From an uncultured Arenicella sp. (GTDB lineage: Bacteria > Pseudomonadota > Gammaproteobacteria > Arenicellales > Arenicellaceae): a DNA stretch of 64,000 nucleotides. The position numbers and the translations under genes were made by a program. The notes beneath the pieces are model-generated. The model searched no databases, was not told where the DNA came from, and saw only the letters and a list, made by a program, of their open reading frames with translations. The stretch lies in contig CALJWL010000052.1 of NCBI GenBank assembly GCA_937974565.1, positions 1-64,000 on the forward strand, in the 5' to 3' direction. Each line of letters starts with the position of its first letter. Position 1 is the stretch's first letter. Shown here one piece after another: positions 26,011-35,333 of this stretch.

Positions 26011-26685
26011 ATGGCAAGAAAAACCCACCGATCACCAGAAGAGGCAAAGAAAACAATTTTGGATGCCGCTGAGAGCATATTGGTCGACGTTGGTCCAGCA
26101 GGGCTACGATTAAGTGCGGTTGCTAAGAAAGCGAAAATGGCCCATCCAAATATCATTCATCATTTTGGGTCTCGAGAAGGTTTGCTGCAAGCACTGTCTA
26201 ATCGCATTGGCGAACGAGCCACGCTGCGCACCACCAATGCGATTGACCAAGCACTTAAGGCGCCACCGCAAGAGCGAGTGGCGGCGGTGATTAAGGTCTT
26301 AGAAACGCCTTATCAAGGCGACGAAGGGCGCGCGGCTGTTTGGCTGCATTTAAGCGGAGCAAAAAGTGCAATACGCTCAAACATGGAACACATCGTCGCC
26401 TTATCGCATCAATTTCGGCAATCTTTTGACCCAACGGCATCGAAAGACAACACCAACCGTTTAGTTCTATTGATCACATTGGCGTTGGTTGGTGAAGTGA
26501 TCTCAGGTGACGAAATCAAAGAAGCGTTGGGGTTTGGTGATTCGGATGAAAGCCGTGCGCACTTTAAACAATGGCTTGCGGAGATACTGCTTACGCTAAA
26601 TGACAACCAATTAAAAACCAGCTTAAGCATTAACAAAAGCAGCAAGACCACAACACCAACCAGCTCAATACCACAAGAATCATGA
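26011..26685 (+). CDS. TetR family transcription regulator
   Basis: A 224-residue regulator. The N-terminal helix-turn-helix (~15-60) shows the TetR pattern: ILDAAESILVDVGPAGLRLSAVAKKAKMAHPNIIHHFGSREGLLQAL. The ligand-binding helical domain follows, and the last 25 residues are a Ser/Thr-rich low-complexity tail. It starts 11 bases after operator site 2 without a visible ribosome binding site, which suggests a very short or leaderless message. It overlaps the SDR gene by 4 bases (ATGA), so the two are translated together. It probably represses both its own operon and the divergent hydrolase-monooxygenase genes. Confidence 0.9.
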   Translation: MARKTHRSPEEAKKTILDAAESILVDVGPAGLRLSAVAKKAKMAHPNIIHHFGSREGLLQALSNRIGERATLRTTNAIDQALKAPPQERVAAVIKVLETPYQGDEGRAAVWLHLSGAKSAIRSNMEHIVALSHQFRQSFDPTASKDNTNRLVLLITLALVGEVISGDEIKEALGFGDSDESRAHFKQWLAEILLTLNDNQLKTSLSINKSSKTTTPTSSIPQES

Positions 26686-27530
26686 GAGAGCTTAATTCCG
26701 CAACCGTGGTTATCACCGGTGCTGGCAGCGGCATTGGTCGCCATTTAGCATTACAATTAGCCCAAAGAGGCAGCAACCTAGCCATCTCGGATGTAGACCA
26801 AACAGGCCTCGACGAAACTCTCTCTTTAATCGCTCATAGACAAGGCCTGCTGCACAGCCAAATTCTCGACGTTGCCAACAAACACGCGATGTTTGAGTAC
26901 GCAGAAGCACTCAAGGAAAAATATACCGAGGTAAACGTACTGATCAATAATGCGGGCGTTGGGCTTAATACCGGCACTTTAGAACAGACCGACGTAGAAG
27001 AGTTCGAATGGTTGATGAGTATTAACTTCTTCGGTGTTTTATATGGCACTAAAGCGTTTCTTCCATTACTCTCACAAGCCAGTTGGGGTCACATCGTCAA
27101 TGTCTCTAGCTTATTTGGCTTAATTGGTGCGCCCGGGCAGAGCGCCTATAACGCCAGCAAATTTGCAGTACGCGGAATGACCGAAGCCCTGCGCCAAGAA
27201 CTGGAAATGACTCACTCTAGGGTAAGCTGCACCACAGTGCATCCGGGTGGCGTCAAAACCAATATAGCGCGCAATTCACGCGGCCCACGCCAAAGCGAAG
27301 AACCTCAAACGGACCTTCACAATGCATTGATAGATAACCCTGATGACTTCGAGAAAATAGCCAAAACCACGCCCGAATCAGCCGCTGAACAGATTATTAA
27401 CGCAATAGAACGCAACAAACGCCGAGTATTAGTTGGTGCCGACGCTAAGTTATTAGATTGGATACAACGCCACTTTCCTAATCACTATCAGAGAGTTTTC
27501 AGATTTCTTAAGAACGCGCTTTCAACGTAA
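26682..27530 (+). CDS. Short-chain dehydrogenase/reductase
   Basis: A 282-residue classical SDR with the cofactor loop TGAGSGIG (~12-19), NNAG motif (LINNAGVG), catalytic Ser in NVSSLFG and YNASK (Tyr/Lys ~157-161). DVD after the second strand suggests NAD rather than NADP. It overlaps the TetR gene by four bases. Together with the divergent monooxygenase and hydrolase it could oxidise an alcohol to the ketone substrate of the BVMO; this is inferred from the gene set. The substrate cannot be read from the sequence. Confidence 0.88.
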   Translation: MRELNSATVVITGAGSGIGRHLALQLAQRGSNLAISDVDQTGLDETLSLIAHRQGLLHSQILDVANKHAMFEYAEALKEKYTEVNVLINNAGVGLNTGTLEQTDVEEFEWLMSINFFGVLYGTKAFLPLLSQASWGHIVNVSSLFGLIGAPGQSAYNASKFAVRGMTEALRQELEMTHSRVSCTTVHPGGVKTNIARNSRGPRQSEEPQTDLHNALIDNPDDFEKIAKTTPESAAEQIINAIERNKRRVLVGADAKLLDWIQRHFPNHYQRVFRFLKNALST

Positions 27531-27593
27531 TCACTTAATTCATCATCCGCTCTAAATAAATGATAAGTACCTTGGGTCTAACCAATGAATTTG

Positions 27594-28169
27594 CTAAAAG
27601 TAATCAGGTTCATGACCCGTTCGCCACTTAATATTGCAACCAACGCTCGGAACTTGATTTGTGTCCGTTGGCCGCTCAGCCAATACGTCATTTAGGGCTT
27701 TTTTCAGGTCTTTTGCATCGACGGGCGAACTGTTCCCAGGCCTTGACGCGTCCATTTGCCCACGATATTGCAGACGATGATGTTTATCATAAACAAAAAA
27801 ATCTGGAGTACACGCCGCACCAAATGCCTTCGCGACCTCTTGGCTTTCATCAAAAAGATAAGGAAACTCAAAACCGTACTGCTTAACAAACTCAGCCATC
27901 GCAGCTGGGCCGTCTTGCGGATAGGCACGCGCATCATTAGCACTGATCGCCACCACACCAAAGCCTTGCAATTTAGCCATATTGGCCACTTCAGTCATTT
28001 TTTTTGTTATATGAATAACGTAAGGGCAATGATTGCAGATAAACATCACCAGTAAAGGCTTGCTGACAAAATCAACCTCTGAAACCATCTTGTTAGCTGC
28101 CACGTCTGGCAGATTAAAGCTTTTTACTGGGCTGCCCAGCGCTTGCATGGTGGATGATACGGCGACCAT
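27594..28169 (-). CDS. Thioredoxin-like (AhpC/TSA) protein
   Basis: A 191-residue cytoplasmic thioredoxin-fold protein without a signal peptide. The active site is CNHCPYV (Cys 45 and 48), with the family features ISANDARAYPQDGPAAM and GAACTPDFFVYD (cis-Pro). This CNHCPYV subgroup is widespread and annotated as thioredoxin family; its partner is unknown. Its ATG shares one base with the stop codon of the Nudix gene upstream (TAATG), so it is translationally coupled to it. Confidence 0.85.
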   Translation of the reverse strand: MVAVSSTMQALGSPVKSFNLPDVAANKMVSEVDFVSKPLLVMFICNHCPYVIHITKKMTEVANMAKLQGFGVVAISANDARAYPQDGPAAMAEFVKQYGFEFPYLFDESQEVAKAFGAACTPDFFVYDKHHRLQYRGQMDASRPGNSSPVDAKDLKKALNDVLAERPTDTNQVPSVGCNIKWRTGHEPDYF

Positions 28170-28897
28170 TATTTACCTCGTGATGTAATAGTCAAATTAT
28201 CTTCGTTAAGCTCCTTATCGATGCTGTCCAGCGCGGCCATAGAAAGCGTTCGTTGTTCAAGGGCACGTAAGGTGATTTGATCTTGTTCGTTAAGCACATT
28301 CATGGTTACACCTAATACCCGGTGCAAATTACTCAGCATTCGCAAACTCAACCCCCAGAGCACCTGATCTTTATCAGCATTTATCATTACCGCAGGCATG
28401 TTAAGTGATGGTTCGCTGGGGTGCATAAAGTCATGAGCATTATTGGGATCAGCTAGATGAGCTAGAGGCAACCACACCATGTCCGCCACTTCTTCATTAG
28501 CAATCAAATTCAAGGCTCGCTGCGGTTTAAACAGGTAACAAGCAACGTGTACGCTAAACACCTTATTCACTTTTAACCCGTATAGGTCATCAAGCTGGCC
28601 AAGACAGTCTTCATCAGCCAATTCAGCGCCCACTTCTTCAAAGGCTTCACGAATTGCGGCGGCTTTTGAAGAAGCGTTGTCAACCGGATCAATTTTACCC
28701 CCAGGAAAGGCCATTTGCCCTGACCAGGGGTCTTTGGGATGGAAGGCGCGCTGCATTAAAAGCACTTCTGTGCCACGATCAGAGTCACGAAAAATCATAG
28801 CCACAGCGGCCTTCATCAAACTCGACTCATCTCTACGTCTGGGCTGATAATCGCGAAGACGCTGCAGGTGAGAGTTATCTAAGTAATGCATTTTCAT
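28169..28897 (-). CDS. Nudix hydrolase, CoA pyrophosphatase-like
   Basis: A 242-residue Nudix enzyme of the NudL/CoA diphosphatase type. It has the family-specific lead sequence VLLMQRAFHPKDPWSGQMAFPGGK (~45-68), followed by a Nudix box with REAFEEVG (~83-90) that supplies the metal-binding glutamates; Asp replaces the first Glu of the textbook box. It would hydrolyse CoA or related diphosphates to 3',5'-ADP and phosphopantetheine. It is co-transcribed with the thioredoxin-like gene. Confidence 0.85.
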   Translation of the reverse strand: MKMHYLDNSHLQRLRDYQPRRRDESSLMKAAVAMIFRDSDRGTEVLLMQRAFHPKDPWSGQMAFPGGKIDPVDNASSKAAAIREAFEEVGAELADEDCLGQLDDLYGLKVNKVFSVHVACYLFKPQRALNLIANEEVADMVWLPLAHLADPNNAHDFMHPSEPSLNMPAVMINADKDQVLWGLSLRMLSNLHRVLGVTMNVLNEQDQITLRALEQRTLSMAALDSIDKELNEDNLTITSRGK

Positions 28898-29028
28898 CGC
28901 TTAAATTTGAACTTTCAAGCGCCTTAAAGCAACTGAATATTTTTTAATCAACAACATATTGGAATTATGCCTGATAGACTCGAACTGTTCTAGAATACAA
29001 GCCAGCAACCACCCTTTAAAACACATTT

Positions 29029-29892
29029 ATGAACCATTCAGCATTCAGCATCGACTCACTTGAGTCACGCCGTCAACACTTCAAAAAGACGGTATCTTCA
29101 GTCAGCAACAGCATCAGTCAGGTATGCGATCACACCATTGATCAAGCCGTCATCTTGGGCAGCGGCTTGTCTGGTTTGAGCTTAACCGGCTTTGAGACAA
29201 TCGCAAAGATCAGTTACCTGGACATTAAAGGGCTTCCCAAGTCGACGGCTCCCAGCCACAAAGGCAAACTGGAATTAGTGAGCAATGGCAGCACAACGAT
29301 TGCCTTGTGTTCGGGTCGTCAACACCTTTATGAGGGTTACAGCGCGCAAGAGGTATGCATTCTTATTTACGCATTAAGCACACTCGGTACTCGCTCGTTG
29401 TTTGTTACCAATGCAGCTGGGGCACTGAACCCCGAATACTGCCCCGGCGATGTGATGTTAATTGACGATCACATTAACTTTACTGGGCATAATCCCCTAA
29501 TAGGGCAAGACGAACAGTTTGGCATTACGTTCCCGGATATGTCTCAAGCTTACAATAAGTCACTATCACACCACGCCAAGGCGGCCGCCAACCGAAAGTC
29601 CATCACGTTGCATTGTGGTGTTTACATGGGGGTAACCGGGCCATCACTGGAGACTTCAGCCGAGCGCAGAATGTTTCGAACGCTTGGCGCCGATGCAGTA
29701 GGCATGTCAACGGTGCTGGAAGTAATCGCCGCCAACCACACGGCAATGAATGTACTCGGCTTATCCGCCATCACTAATTTGGCACTTGGCGACGAAAACC
29801 AAAAACCTGATACCATTGAGGAAGTACTCGCACATGCGGCCACCGCCGGCGCAAAGATTAAATGCATTTTAGAAGGCGTGCTGGGCGCTTAG
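29029..29892 (+). CDS. Purine nucleoside phosphorylase, trimeric (PNP-II) type
   Basis: A 287-residue enzyme of nucleoside phosphorylase family 2, splitting inosine or guanosine with phosphate for purine salvage. Motifs: phosphate loop GSGLSG (~44-49), GRQHLYEGYS, the NAAGALNP segment (~128), GPSLETSAE (~204) and GADAVGMSTVLEVIAANH (~221), with the purine-site Glu in ETSAE. The usual purine-site Asn corresponds to ITNLALG. No ribosome binding site stands out. It is divergent from the Nudix gene with 131 bases between. Confidence 0.9.
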   Translation: MNHSAFSIDSLESRRQHFKKTVSSVSNSISQVCDHTIDQAVILGSGLSGLSLTGFETIAKISYLDIKGLPKSTAPSHKGKLELVSNGSTTIALCSGRQHLYEGYSAQEVCILIYALSTLGTRSLFVTNAAGALNPEYCPGDVMLIDDHINFTGHNPLIGQDEQFGITFPDMSQAYNKSLSHHAKAAANRKSITLHCGVYMGVTGPSLETSAERRMFRTLGADAVGMSTVLEVIAANHTAMNVLGLSAITNLALGDENQKPDTIEEVLAHAATAGAKIKCILEGVLGA

Positions 29893-29985
29893 CGAGTTAA
29901 ACGACGGAGCAGCTGTTAATGCTCACAATTAATGGTAAGACCTGAGTTTACCTCGACACTTTTCATGATAAATAATGTAACTCAA

Positions 29986-30005
29986 CCATGAGAAGCAACT
30001 CATGG
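29986..30005. repeat. CCATGAG/CTCATGG hairpin
   Basis: Perfect 7-bp stem with a 6-base loop, 94 bases after the phosphorylase stop. No T-run follows; it could stabilise the 3' end of the message. The remaining 29893-30129 interval holds no gene. Confidence 0.45.
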
Positions 30006-30129
30006 GTAAAGGAACTCAGAAGCAGTAAATCAGGCTGTGACTCATGGCTATTTAATGGCGGATTTCACAACCTTTAAGCATTTTTATTTTTATTAAAAGC
30101 CTTCGGACTGAATCAAGATGTTTTATCGC

Positions 30130-30471
30130 TTAAGGCTCTTCGAAAAAGACATAAGAGGTTGAGTAATCACTAAACTCGAAATAAACCTTTTTCTCACCCG
30201 CATCAACTCGAGCATTAAGGTTTTCGTCTAACACGCCATAACCAAACCGGTAAGGCCGAGGTTGCGTGCCTTGGGTGGAAACGGCCGTTGAAAGCTTGTC
30301 TATTTTCAGAAAACGCTTTACCAACTTTTCACCCGCATAGATTTCCAATACGCCATTGGTGCCGGTCCAGTTTTGTACTGCTCGACCCAGTTTGTTCTGG
30401 GTTTCTTGTGTACAACCAGAAATAAGAAGTACTATTACGCTCAGAATGCTGAGTGCCTTGAGTTGTTTCAT
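30130..30471 (-). CDS. Small conserved-looking lipoprotein
   Basis: A 113-residue lipoprotein: hydrophobic signal with lipobox LISGC (Cys 20), then a compact beta-rich domain (VLEIYAGEKLVKRFLKIDKLSTA ... RPYRFGYGVLDENLNARVDAGEKKVYFEFSDYSTSYVF). I recall similar short lipoproteins in other gammaproteobacteria but know no function. It is divergent from the MarR gene with 47 bases between, so the two may share regulation. Confidence 0.8.
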   Translation of the reverse strand: MKQLKALSILSVIVLLISGCTQETQNKLGRAVQNWTGTNGVLEIYAGEKLVKRFLKIDKLSTAVSTQGTQPRPYRFGYGVLDENLNARVDAGEKKVYFEFSDYSTSYVFFEEP

Positions 30472-30518
30472 AGTGGTGTTAGACTGAGCAAAGAAGTAAT
30501 CAACGGTTTGTCTATATT

Positions 30519-30992
30519 ATGAGTATTAAATCACCAGAATCAAGAGTCCTCAACCTTGAACGTTACATGCCATATCGGCTTTCAATATTATCAAATCGGG
30601 TGAGTTCTATTATTGCTGAGGCCTACAAAGATAGGTTTAATCTTTCAATTACTGAATGGCGAATTATGGCGGTATTAGGTGAAAACCCTGGCATATCAGC
30701 CGACGAGGTCTCAAATAAAACACAAATTGAAAAATCAATGATCAGCCGAGCAATACAAAAATTGCTCGACCGCTCACTGATGCATCGCGAAATAGACACA
30801 GACGATCGTCGACGCCATAACTTGAAATTAACCGCAAGCGGCCTTAAAGTTTATGACGAAGTTGTTCCAATGTCTTATGACTACGAAACTCGATTGCTCG
30901 ATTGTTTTACCAAGGATGAATTACGGCAACTGGACTCTCTAATAGCAAAGCTTTATGAACACGCCAGCGGTGTAAAAAGCGACATGAGTTAA
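30519..30992 (+). CDS. MarR family transcription regulator
   Basis: A 157-residue winged-helix protein, normal MarR length. The recognition part is ISADEVSNKTQIEKSMISRAIQKLLDRSLMHRE (~65-100) followed by the wing DTDDRRRHNLKLTASG, the diagnostic MarR segment. Flanking helices form the dimer interface. The inducer is unknown. It lies head to head with the small lipoprotein gene. Confidence 0.9.
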   Translation: MSIKSPESRVLNLERYMPYRLSILSNRVSSIIAEAYKDRFNLSITEWRIMAVLGENPGISADEVSNKTQIEKSMISRAIQKLLDRSLMHREIDTDDRRRHNLKLTASGLKVYDEVVPMSYDYETRLLDCFTKDELRQLDSLIAKLYEHASGVKSDMS

Positions 30993-31124
30993 CGCAACGA
31001 AATACGGCCACGCAGAGAGTCAGAGTTACATCACCAACCTCGCGTTAAATCGCGTGTCTGTGAATCCATCAACCTCCCTTACGGCTTAATACTCAATCTC
31101 AGGCGGTGATTAAAAAGCCTTAGA

Positions 31125-31820
31125 CTAATGAACAAGAAGGGCCTGAACCTCTAACTCTGACCATTGTTTGAGTGTCATGTATTGTTTGGAGTTCGCCGTT
31201 TCACCAAACCAAACAGGGGTCATACCTGCCGCCACCGAACCTTCAATGTCGGCGTGCAAATTATCTCCGATATAGACGGCATCTTCTGCGCTCACTTCTA
31301 ATCTGTCTAAAGCCGCCTGAAAAATCTTGGGATGAGGTTTCTTTAACCGAAAATCCGCACTGGATAATACAAATTCAAAGTAGTCAAGCAAGCCGTGCAA
31401 AGCCAGCTCTTTGGTTACGCACGCTGCGCTGAAAACGGTGTTCGTGATGGCGGCTATTCTGACTCCGGTAGCCGAAATTTTTTCAAGCGCATTCACAACA
31501 TCAGGCTGTGGTAACAAGTGAACGGTTGATTTCCACAATCGCCATTCAAGCTCGTGTACCGCATCACCACGTTGATCAACCGTGACATCCACATGCCTTG
31601 TTAGCCAATCTAATGCACTAAACTCAGATAAGGGTTCGCGTGACATGTTCATGTCTCTAACGAACTTGTTAACGTCAGCTCCGTAAAGCAACTGGGGAGC
31701 AATGGTTGCAAACCCTGAATCCAGATCGTATGAACGTTCTTCCAGTACGGTTCCACCAAGATCAAATAAAATGGATTTGGGTGACATTACTTTATTTGTA
31801 ATGCGAGTATTTCTAATCAT
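31125..31820 (-). CDS. HAD superfamily hydrolase
   Basis: About 231 residues. Motif I is FDLGGTVLEE, where Gly replaces the usual second Asp of DxDGT; that second Asp normally acts as acid/base, so the enzyme may be slow, altered or specialised. Motif II lies in AAITNT, the Lys is in RLKKPHPKIF, and motif IV is YIGDNLHADIEG. The family hydrolyses small phosphate esters. The start is uncertain: ATG 31820 is kept because it lies 21 bases after the upstream gene, while ATG 31787 would put motif I at the usual residue 8-12. It is in an operon with the next HAD gene. Confidence 0.8.
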   Translation of the reverse strand: MIRNTRITNKVMSPKSILFDLGGTVLEERSYDLDSGFATIAPQLLYGADVNKFVRDMNMSREPLSEFSALDWLTRHVDVTVDQRGDAVHELEWRLWKSTVHLLPQPDVVNALEKISATGVRIAAITNTVFSAACVTKELALHGLLDYFEFVLSSADFRLKKPHPKIFQAALDRLEVSAEDAVYIGDNLHADIEGSVAAGMTPVWFGETANSKQYMTLKQWSELEVQALLVH

Positions 31821-31841
31821 CAACTGTCTTTCAACCTTTGA

Positions 31842-32471
31842 TTATTTGAGCAACAGCATGGTCAATTCGTTTAGTCTTTTGATTTTTTTTACGCCAAACG
31901 ACTCGTTATTATTCACATGAGGATCGTATTGCACAACCTGCATGCCGGCTAAAAGTGCCGCCTCTACTCCCACTGGGCTGTCTTCAACGACCAAGCACTC
32001 CTGCGGCTCAAACCCCATGGATTGAGCCGCGTAAAGGAAAATTTTAGGATTTGGCTTCCAAGCACCAATGTCATAAGCGCTAAATAACTGCCCATTAAAG
32101 TACGGCAGTAACCCAGTAATGGATAAGGCCTTCACCATTTTTGCCTTAGTCGCATTTGATGCCACACAAATTGGCAAATTGATGCTTTTTAATAGCGTTT
32201 CTGCGCCCTCACACGGCTTCAGGCGTTCTTCGAATAAATCATTCACTCGTTGCCGATAGGTCTCAACAAAATCGCTTTTGAGGGTGACTTGATAACGCTC
32301 TTCTATCAACGTTAACGTTGAACTCAATTGTTGGCCTCGAAATTCATTCATAAGCGCTGACGCGTTTACATCAATCCCGTATTCATCGAGCTTCAACTTA
32401 AGGCCCAAACTGCAAAGGTACTCACTGTCAACTAAAGTGCCATCACAATCAAAAATAATGCAGTTACTCAT
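31842..32471 (-). CDS. HAD phosphatase, YieH/Gph-like
   Basis: A 209-residue phosphatase of subfamily IA. Motif I is FDCDGTLVDSE (nucleophile Asp 8, acid Asp 10), motif II is VASNAT, motif III Lys is in GAWKPNPKIF, and motif IV is VVEDSPVGVEAALLAGM. It resembles E. coli YieH and other sugar-phosphate phosphatases (6-phosphogluconate, phosphoglycolate types). The substrate cannot be read from the sequence. It is followed on the same strand by the second HAD gene, so two distinct phosphatases are made together. Confidence 0.85.
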   Translation of the reverse strand: MSNCIIFDCDGTLVDSEYLCSLGLKLKLDEYGIDVNASALMNEFRGQQLSSTLTLIEERYQVTLKSDFVETYRQRVNDLFEERLKPCEGAETLLKSINLPICVASNATKAKMVKALSITGLLPYFNGQLFSAYDIGAWKPNPKIFLYAAQSMGFEPQECLVVEDSPVGVEAALLAGMQVVQYDPHVNNNESFGVKKIKRLNELTMLLLK

Positions 32472-32584
32472 TTCACCTTCACCCTATGGGCTTCGTTGGG
32501 CAGATTCATGGTATCAAAAATTAAAGTACGGCAAACGTAAGCCCTTGTGTCCCATTGACAAGAATAGCAACAATCAACACTTCC

Positions 32585-34297
32585 TTAAGAAAAAAGCGAC
32601 TTAAACGATGCTTTGATTAGCTTAATGAAATTAGTTTTCCGTTTGTTTTCTGGCTTGTCGTAAACGCGAAATACCATCGCGAGATAGCGTTCAAGTAGTT
32701 CTGTCGGGCACCGGTCAAAGTGTGTATTCAGCACGTCTATCGCGTTTTCATACACATTTTGATAAGCCCGCTGTAGCAATTGGTTAACGCCTTCTTCGAT
32801 CAGGGAGATTGAGTCCTCATCTATCGAAGTATGGCTAACCAAATAAAGCAACACATCGGCTCGCAATGGAAAAACCTTATGCAATTGCTTAGCTTCTTCG
32901 ACATAGCCATGGTCGATATAGAGACAGGCTAATGTTTCGGCACGTTGTTGGGTTTTTGCTTGTTTGTCTCTTGGCTCGATGCGTGAGCCCAGTAGTTTAA
33001 TCGCTCGATCCAGCCAAACTGGGTCGTCTTCGCCCACTGACTTTAACAGTTTATCCAAGTCTTGTCGGGCTTCGCTTTCCTCAAACCGAGCCCATAAAGC
33101 TTCGTGGGCTTTTTCAAATTCGCAGCTTGCCTGCCAAAACGAGATTTGTGCGGTTTCAATCTCGTACAGTTCATTAACTGAAAGGCGCTTGAGCTGTTCA
33201 GAGAACCGCAACCATTTTTCAGCACGATCAATTTGCTCGTAATCAATGCACAAATACACTAATTCTAAACACCGTTCAACGTGAAGGGCACCACGTTCAA
33301 GAACTTGCAATTCTCGCTCTTGATCTTTTTTCTCTTGCGCTTGCTCTACCAGCAAGTTTTCTAAACGGCGATAATAGTAATACTCATCACCGTAGCGTTC
33401 TTCAGGAAATTCAAGAAGTTGCCAGGCTTTATCCACGGTTTTACAGATTTCATCAAACCCATGTTCGCCGATGGCATCAAGCTGAGCGTACGGGAGGTTG
33501 ATAACATCGTAAGTGAAATTAGGCTCGAGGATCAGGTCAGTTAACTCGCCGACTTTTTGCTTCAACGGCCAATGCTCATGGCGTATTACGGTGTCGAAGA
33601 GTTGGCTCAACAACGCCTCCGTGTCGAATCGGTAGCCATTTGAATCGTCAATGGTATGTAAGGTTTTCTCTAGTCTTTGCAAACCGTAGACCACCAATTT
33701 AAACGCCGCTGCTGGTGCTTGACTGGTTATTGCGTCGGACAATAAAGAAAGGTCTGAATGCGCTTGCGCAAAGTAATTAGCCACCTCTTTAAAGCGCCAT
33801 AATCCACTGGCTTTAAAAGGCAACGCTTTGGTAATACGTTTGCGAACCTCCGCGGCCGATAAGCCCCCACCAGCGAGTTCGGCTTTTAATATCCAATGAT
33901 CTTTTAACGTTGGCTCTTGGTGTATCAGTTTCCCTAACTCTTTAACTAAGTCTGGCTTAGTCAGTGTTTTAAGGTAAGCCGTCAATTTATCGGCACTGGA
34001 CTCATCGGCGATTTCTTGGTTGACCTGCGTTTGATAATAATAAGCTAGCGAAGTGGCCACACAGTGTTTACAGAAATCAAAACGATCAGAAGCGGGACAT
34101 TCGCAAGACCCCTCAAATTGACGCGCTGTATGATGAAGCGTCACTTTGTAATTAGCGCCACCTTCAACAATGGTGCTAATTTGAGACCCGTTGATGTTTA
34201 ACTCACCCACTCGCCCTTGATTGTACAGTTTCAGGCCTCTTGCAAAGGCTTGGCCTCCGGCCAATTTTTTGAAGGTGGATTCGCTTAAGGTTTTCAT
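32585..34297 (-). CDS. SWIM zinc finger protein
   Basis: A 570-residue protein with an N-terminal SWIM finger, C-x-C-x8-C-x-H (Cys 65, 67, 76; His 78) in CECPASDRFDFCKHC. The rest is long and helical with TPR-like or solenoid character (many short helices, ERALHVERCLELVYLC...). SWIM proteins bind nucleic acid or act as protein adaptors. It sits 25 bases behind pyrF on the same strand. The exact role is unknown. Confidence 0.8.
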   Translation of the reverse strand: MKTLSESTFKKLAGGQAFARGLKLYNQGRVGELNINGSQISTIVEGGANYKVTLHHTARQFEGSCECPASDRFDFCKHCVATSLAYYYQTQVNQEIADESSADKLTAYLKTLTKPDLVKELGKLIHQEPTLKDHWILKAELAGGGLSAAEVRKRITKALPFKASGLWRFKEVANYFAQAHSDLSLLSDAITSQAPAAAFKLVVYGLQRLEKTLHTIDDSNGYRFDTEALLSQLFDTVIRHEHWPLKQKVGELTDLILEPNFTYDVINLPYAQLDAIGEHGFDEICKTVDKAWQLLEFPEERYGDEYYYYRRLENLLVEQAQEKKDQERELQVLERGALHVERCLELVYLCIDYEQIDRAEKWLRFSEQLKRLSVNELYEIETAQISFWQASCEFEKAHEALWARFEESEARQDLDKLLKSVGEDDPVWLDRAIKLLGSRIEPRDKQAKTQQRAETLACLYIDHGYVEEAKQLHKVFPLRADVLLYLVSHTSIDEDSISLIEEGVNQLLQRAYQNVYENAIDVLNTHFDRCPTELLERYLAMVFRVYDKPENKRKTNFIKLIKASFKSLFS

Positions 34298-34322
34298 CGT
34301 AACGCTGGCACCGTATTTGCTC

Positions 34323-35141
34323 TTAGGTGTGACGATATTGATTGATCAAATCTCGGGTTTGCATGGCAACATCGCGCGCCGCCTGGGCAAACCCATTGCC
34401 GTTATCCGCATACAATACCGCCCGAGAACTGTTAATCATTAACCCTTTGCCGTTTCGTGTTTGCCCAGCTTCCACCAACGCTTTAACATCGCCGCCTTGC
34501 GCGCCCACCCCAGGCACTAAAAATGGCATATCACCCGTGATGTTTCTAAGGCGTTTCATCTGCTCTGGCCATGTGGCGCCCACCACAATGCAACAGTTGC
34601 CATTCGCATTCCACTTGTTGGCAATCATCTCGGCCACCTTCTCATAAATGGGCATGCCATCAACCAATAAGTCCTGAATATCACCCGCCCCAGCGTTAGA
34701 CGTACGGCACAGCAAGACAACGCCTTTGTCAGCGTAATCTAGAAATGGCTGCGCTGAATCTTGCCCCATATACGGATTAACGGTTACCGCGTGGGCATTG
34801 AAACGTTCGTAAGCTTCTTTAGCGTACATGGCCGCGGTGCTGCCTATGTCACCACGTTTTGAATCAAGTATGATGGGAATATGTGGACAAGCTTTTCGAA
34901 TGTAATCACACACTTTTTGCAACTGGGCTTCGGCTTCCAGCCCTGAAAAATAAGCAATTTGAGGTTTGTAGGCGCAAACTAAATCATGCGTTGCATCGAT
35001 GATTTGTTTGCAAAATTCAAAAATTGGGTCTGGCCCTTCTTTTAGATGCTCAGGGATTTTCTCCCAATTAGGGTCAAGACCAACGCACAGCAGAGAATCA
35101 TTCTGATCCCACGCTTGTTGCAATTTGTTGATAAAGGTCAT
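34323..35141 (-). CDS. pyrF: Orotidine 5'-phosphate decarboxylase, type 2
   Basis: A 272-residue enzyme making UMP from OMP, the last step of pyrimidine synthesis. The length and the [16 protein letters not shown] segment (catalytic Lys-Asp array at ~93-98) are those of type 2 PyrF rather than the ~230-residue type 1 enzyme. VGLDPN near residue 20 and [11 protein letters not shown] near the C-terminus (phosphate binding) also fit. It leads the SWIM gene on the minus strand. Confidence 0.95.
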   Translation of the reverse strand: MTFINKLQQAWDQNDSLLCVGLDPNWEKIPEHLKEGPDPIFEFCKQIIDATHDLVCAYKPQIAYFSGLEAEAQLQKVCDYIRKACPHIPIILDSKRGDIGSTAAMYAKEAYERFNAHAVTVNPYMGQDSAQPFLDYADKGVVLLCRTSNAGAGDIQDLLVDGMPIYEKVAEMIANKWNANGNCCIVVGATWPEQMKRLRNITGDMPFLVPGVGAQGGDVKALVEAGQTRNGKGLMINSSRAVLYADNGNGFAQAARDVAMQTRDLINQYRHT

Positions 35142-35333
35142 AAGGGCTCGGCAAAGCTAAAGAGATTCGATAACTCCCTATTTTAGCGTATGCGTGATGT
35201 CTTGTGGCCTGAATATAACCGAACCTCTGATTAATGATGAACGGCGTTGGCAACATTTCTAGGCTCGCGGATATTTTGTTAGTCAAAGAGGTTCAGACAC
35301 AAAACGCAATGAGATCTGTTCTTACTAGTGAAT

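Noticed and set aside
27531-27593. Bidirectional terminator between the convergent SDR and thioredoxin genes
   Set aside because: No GC-rich stem or T-run found in the 63 bases.
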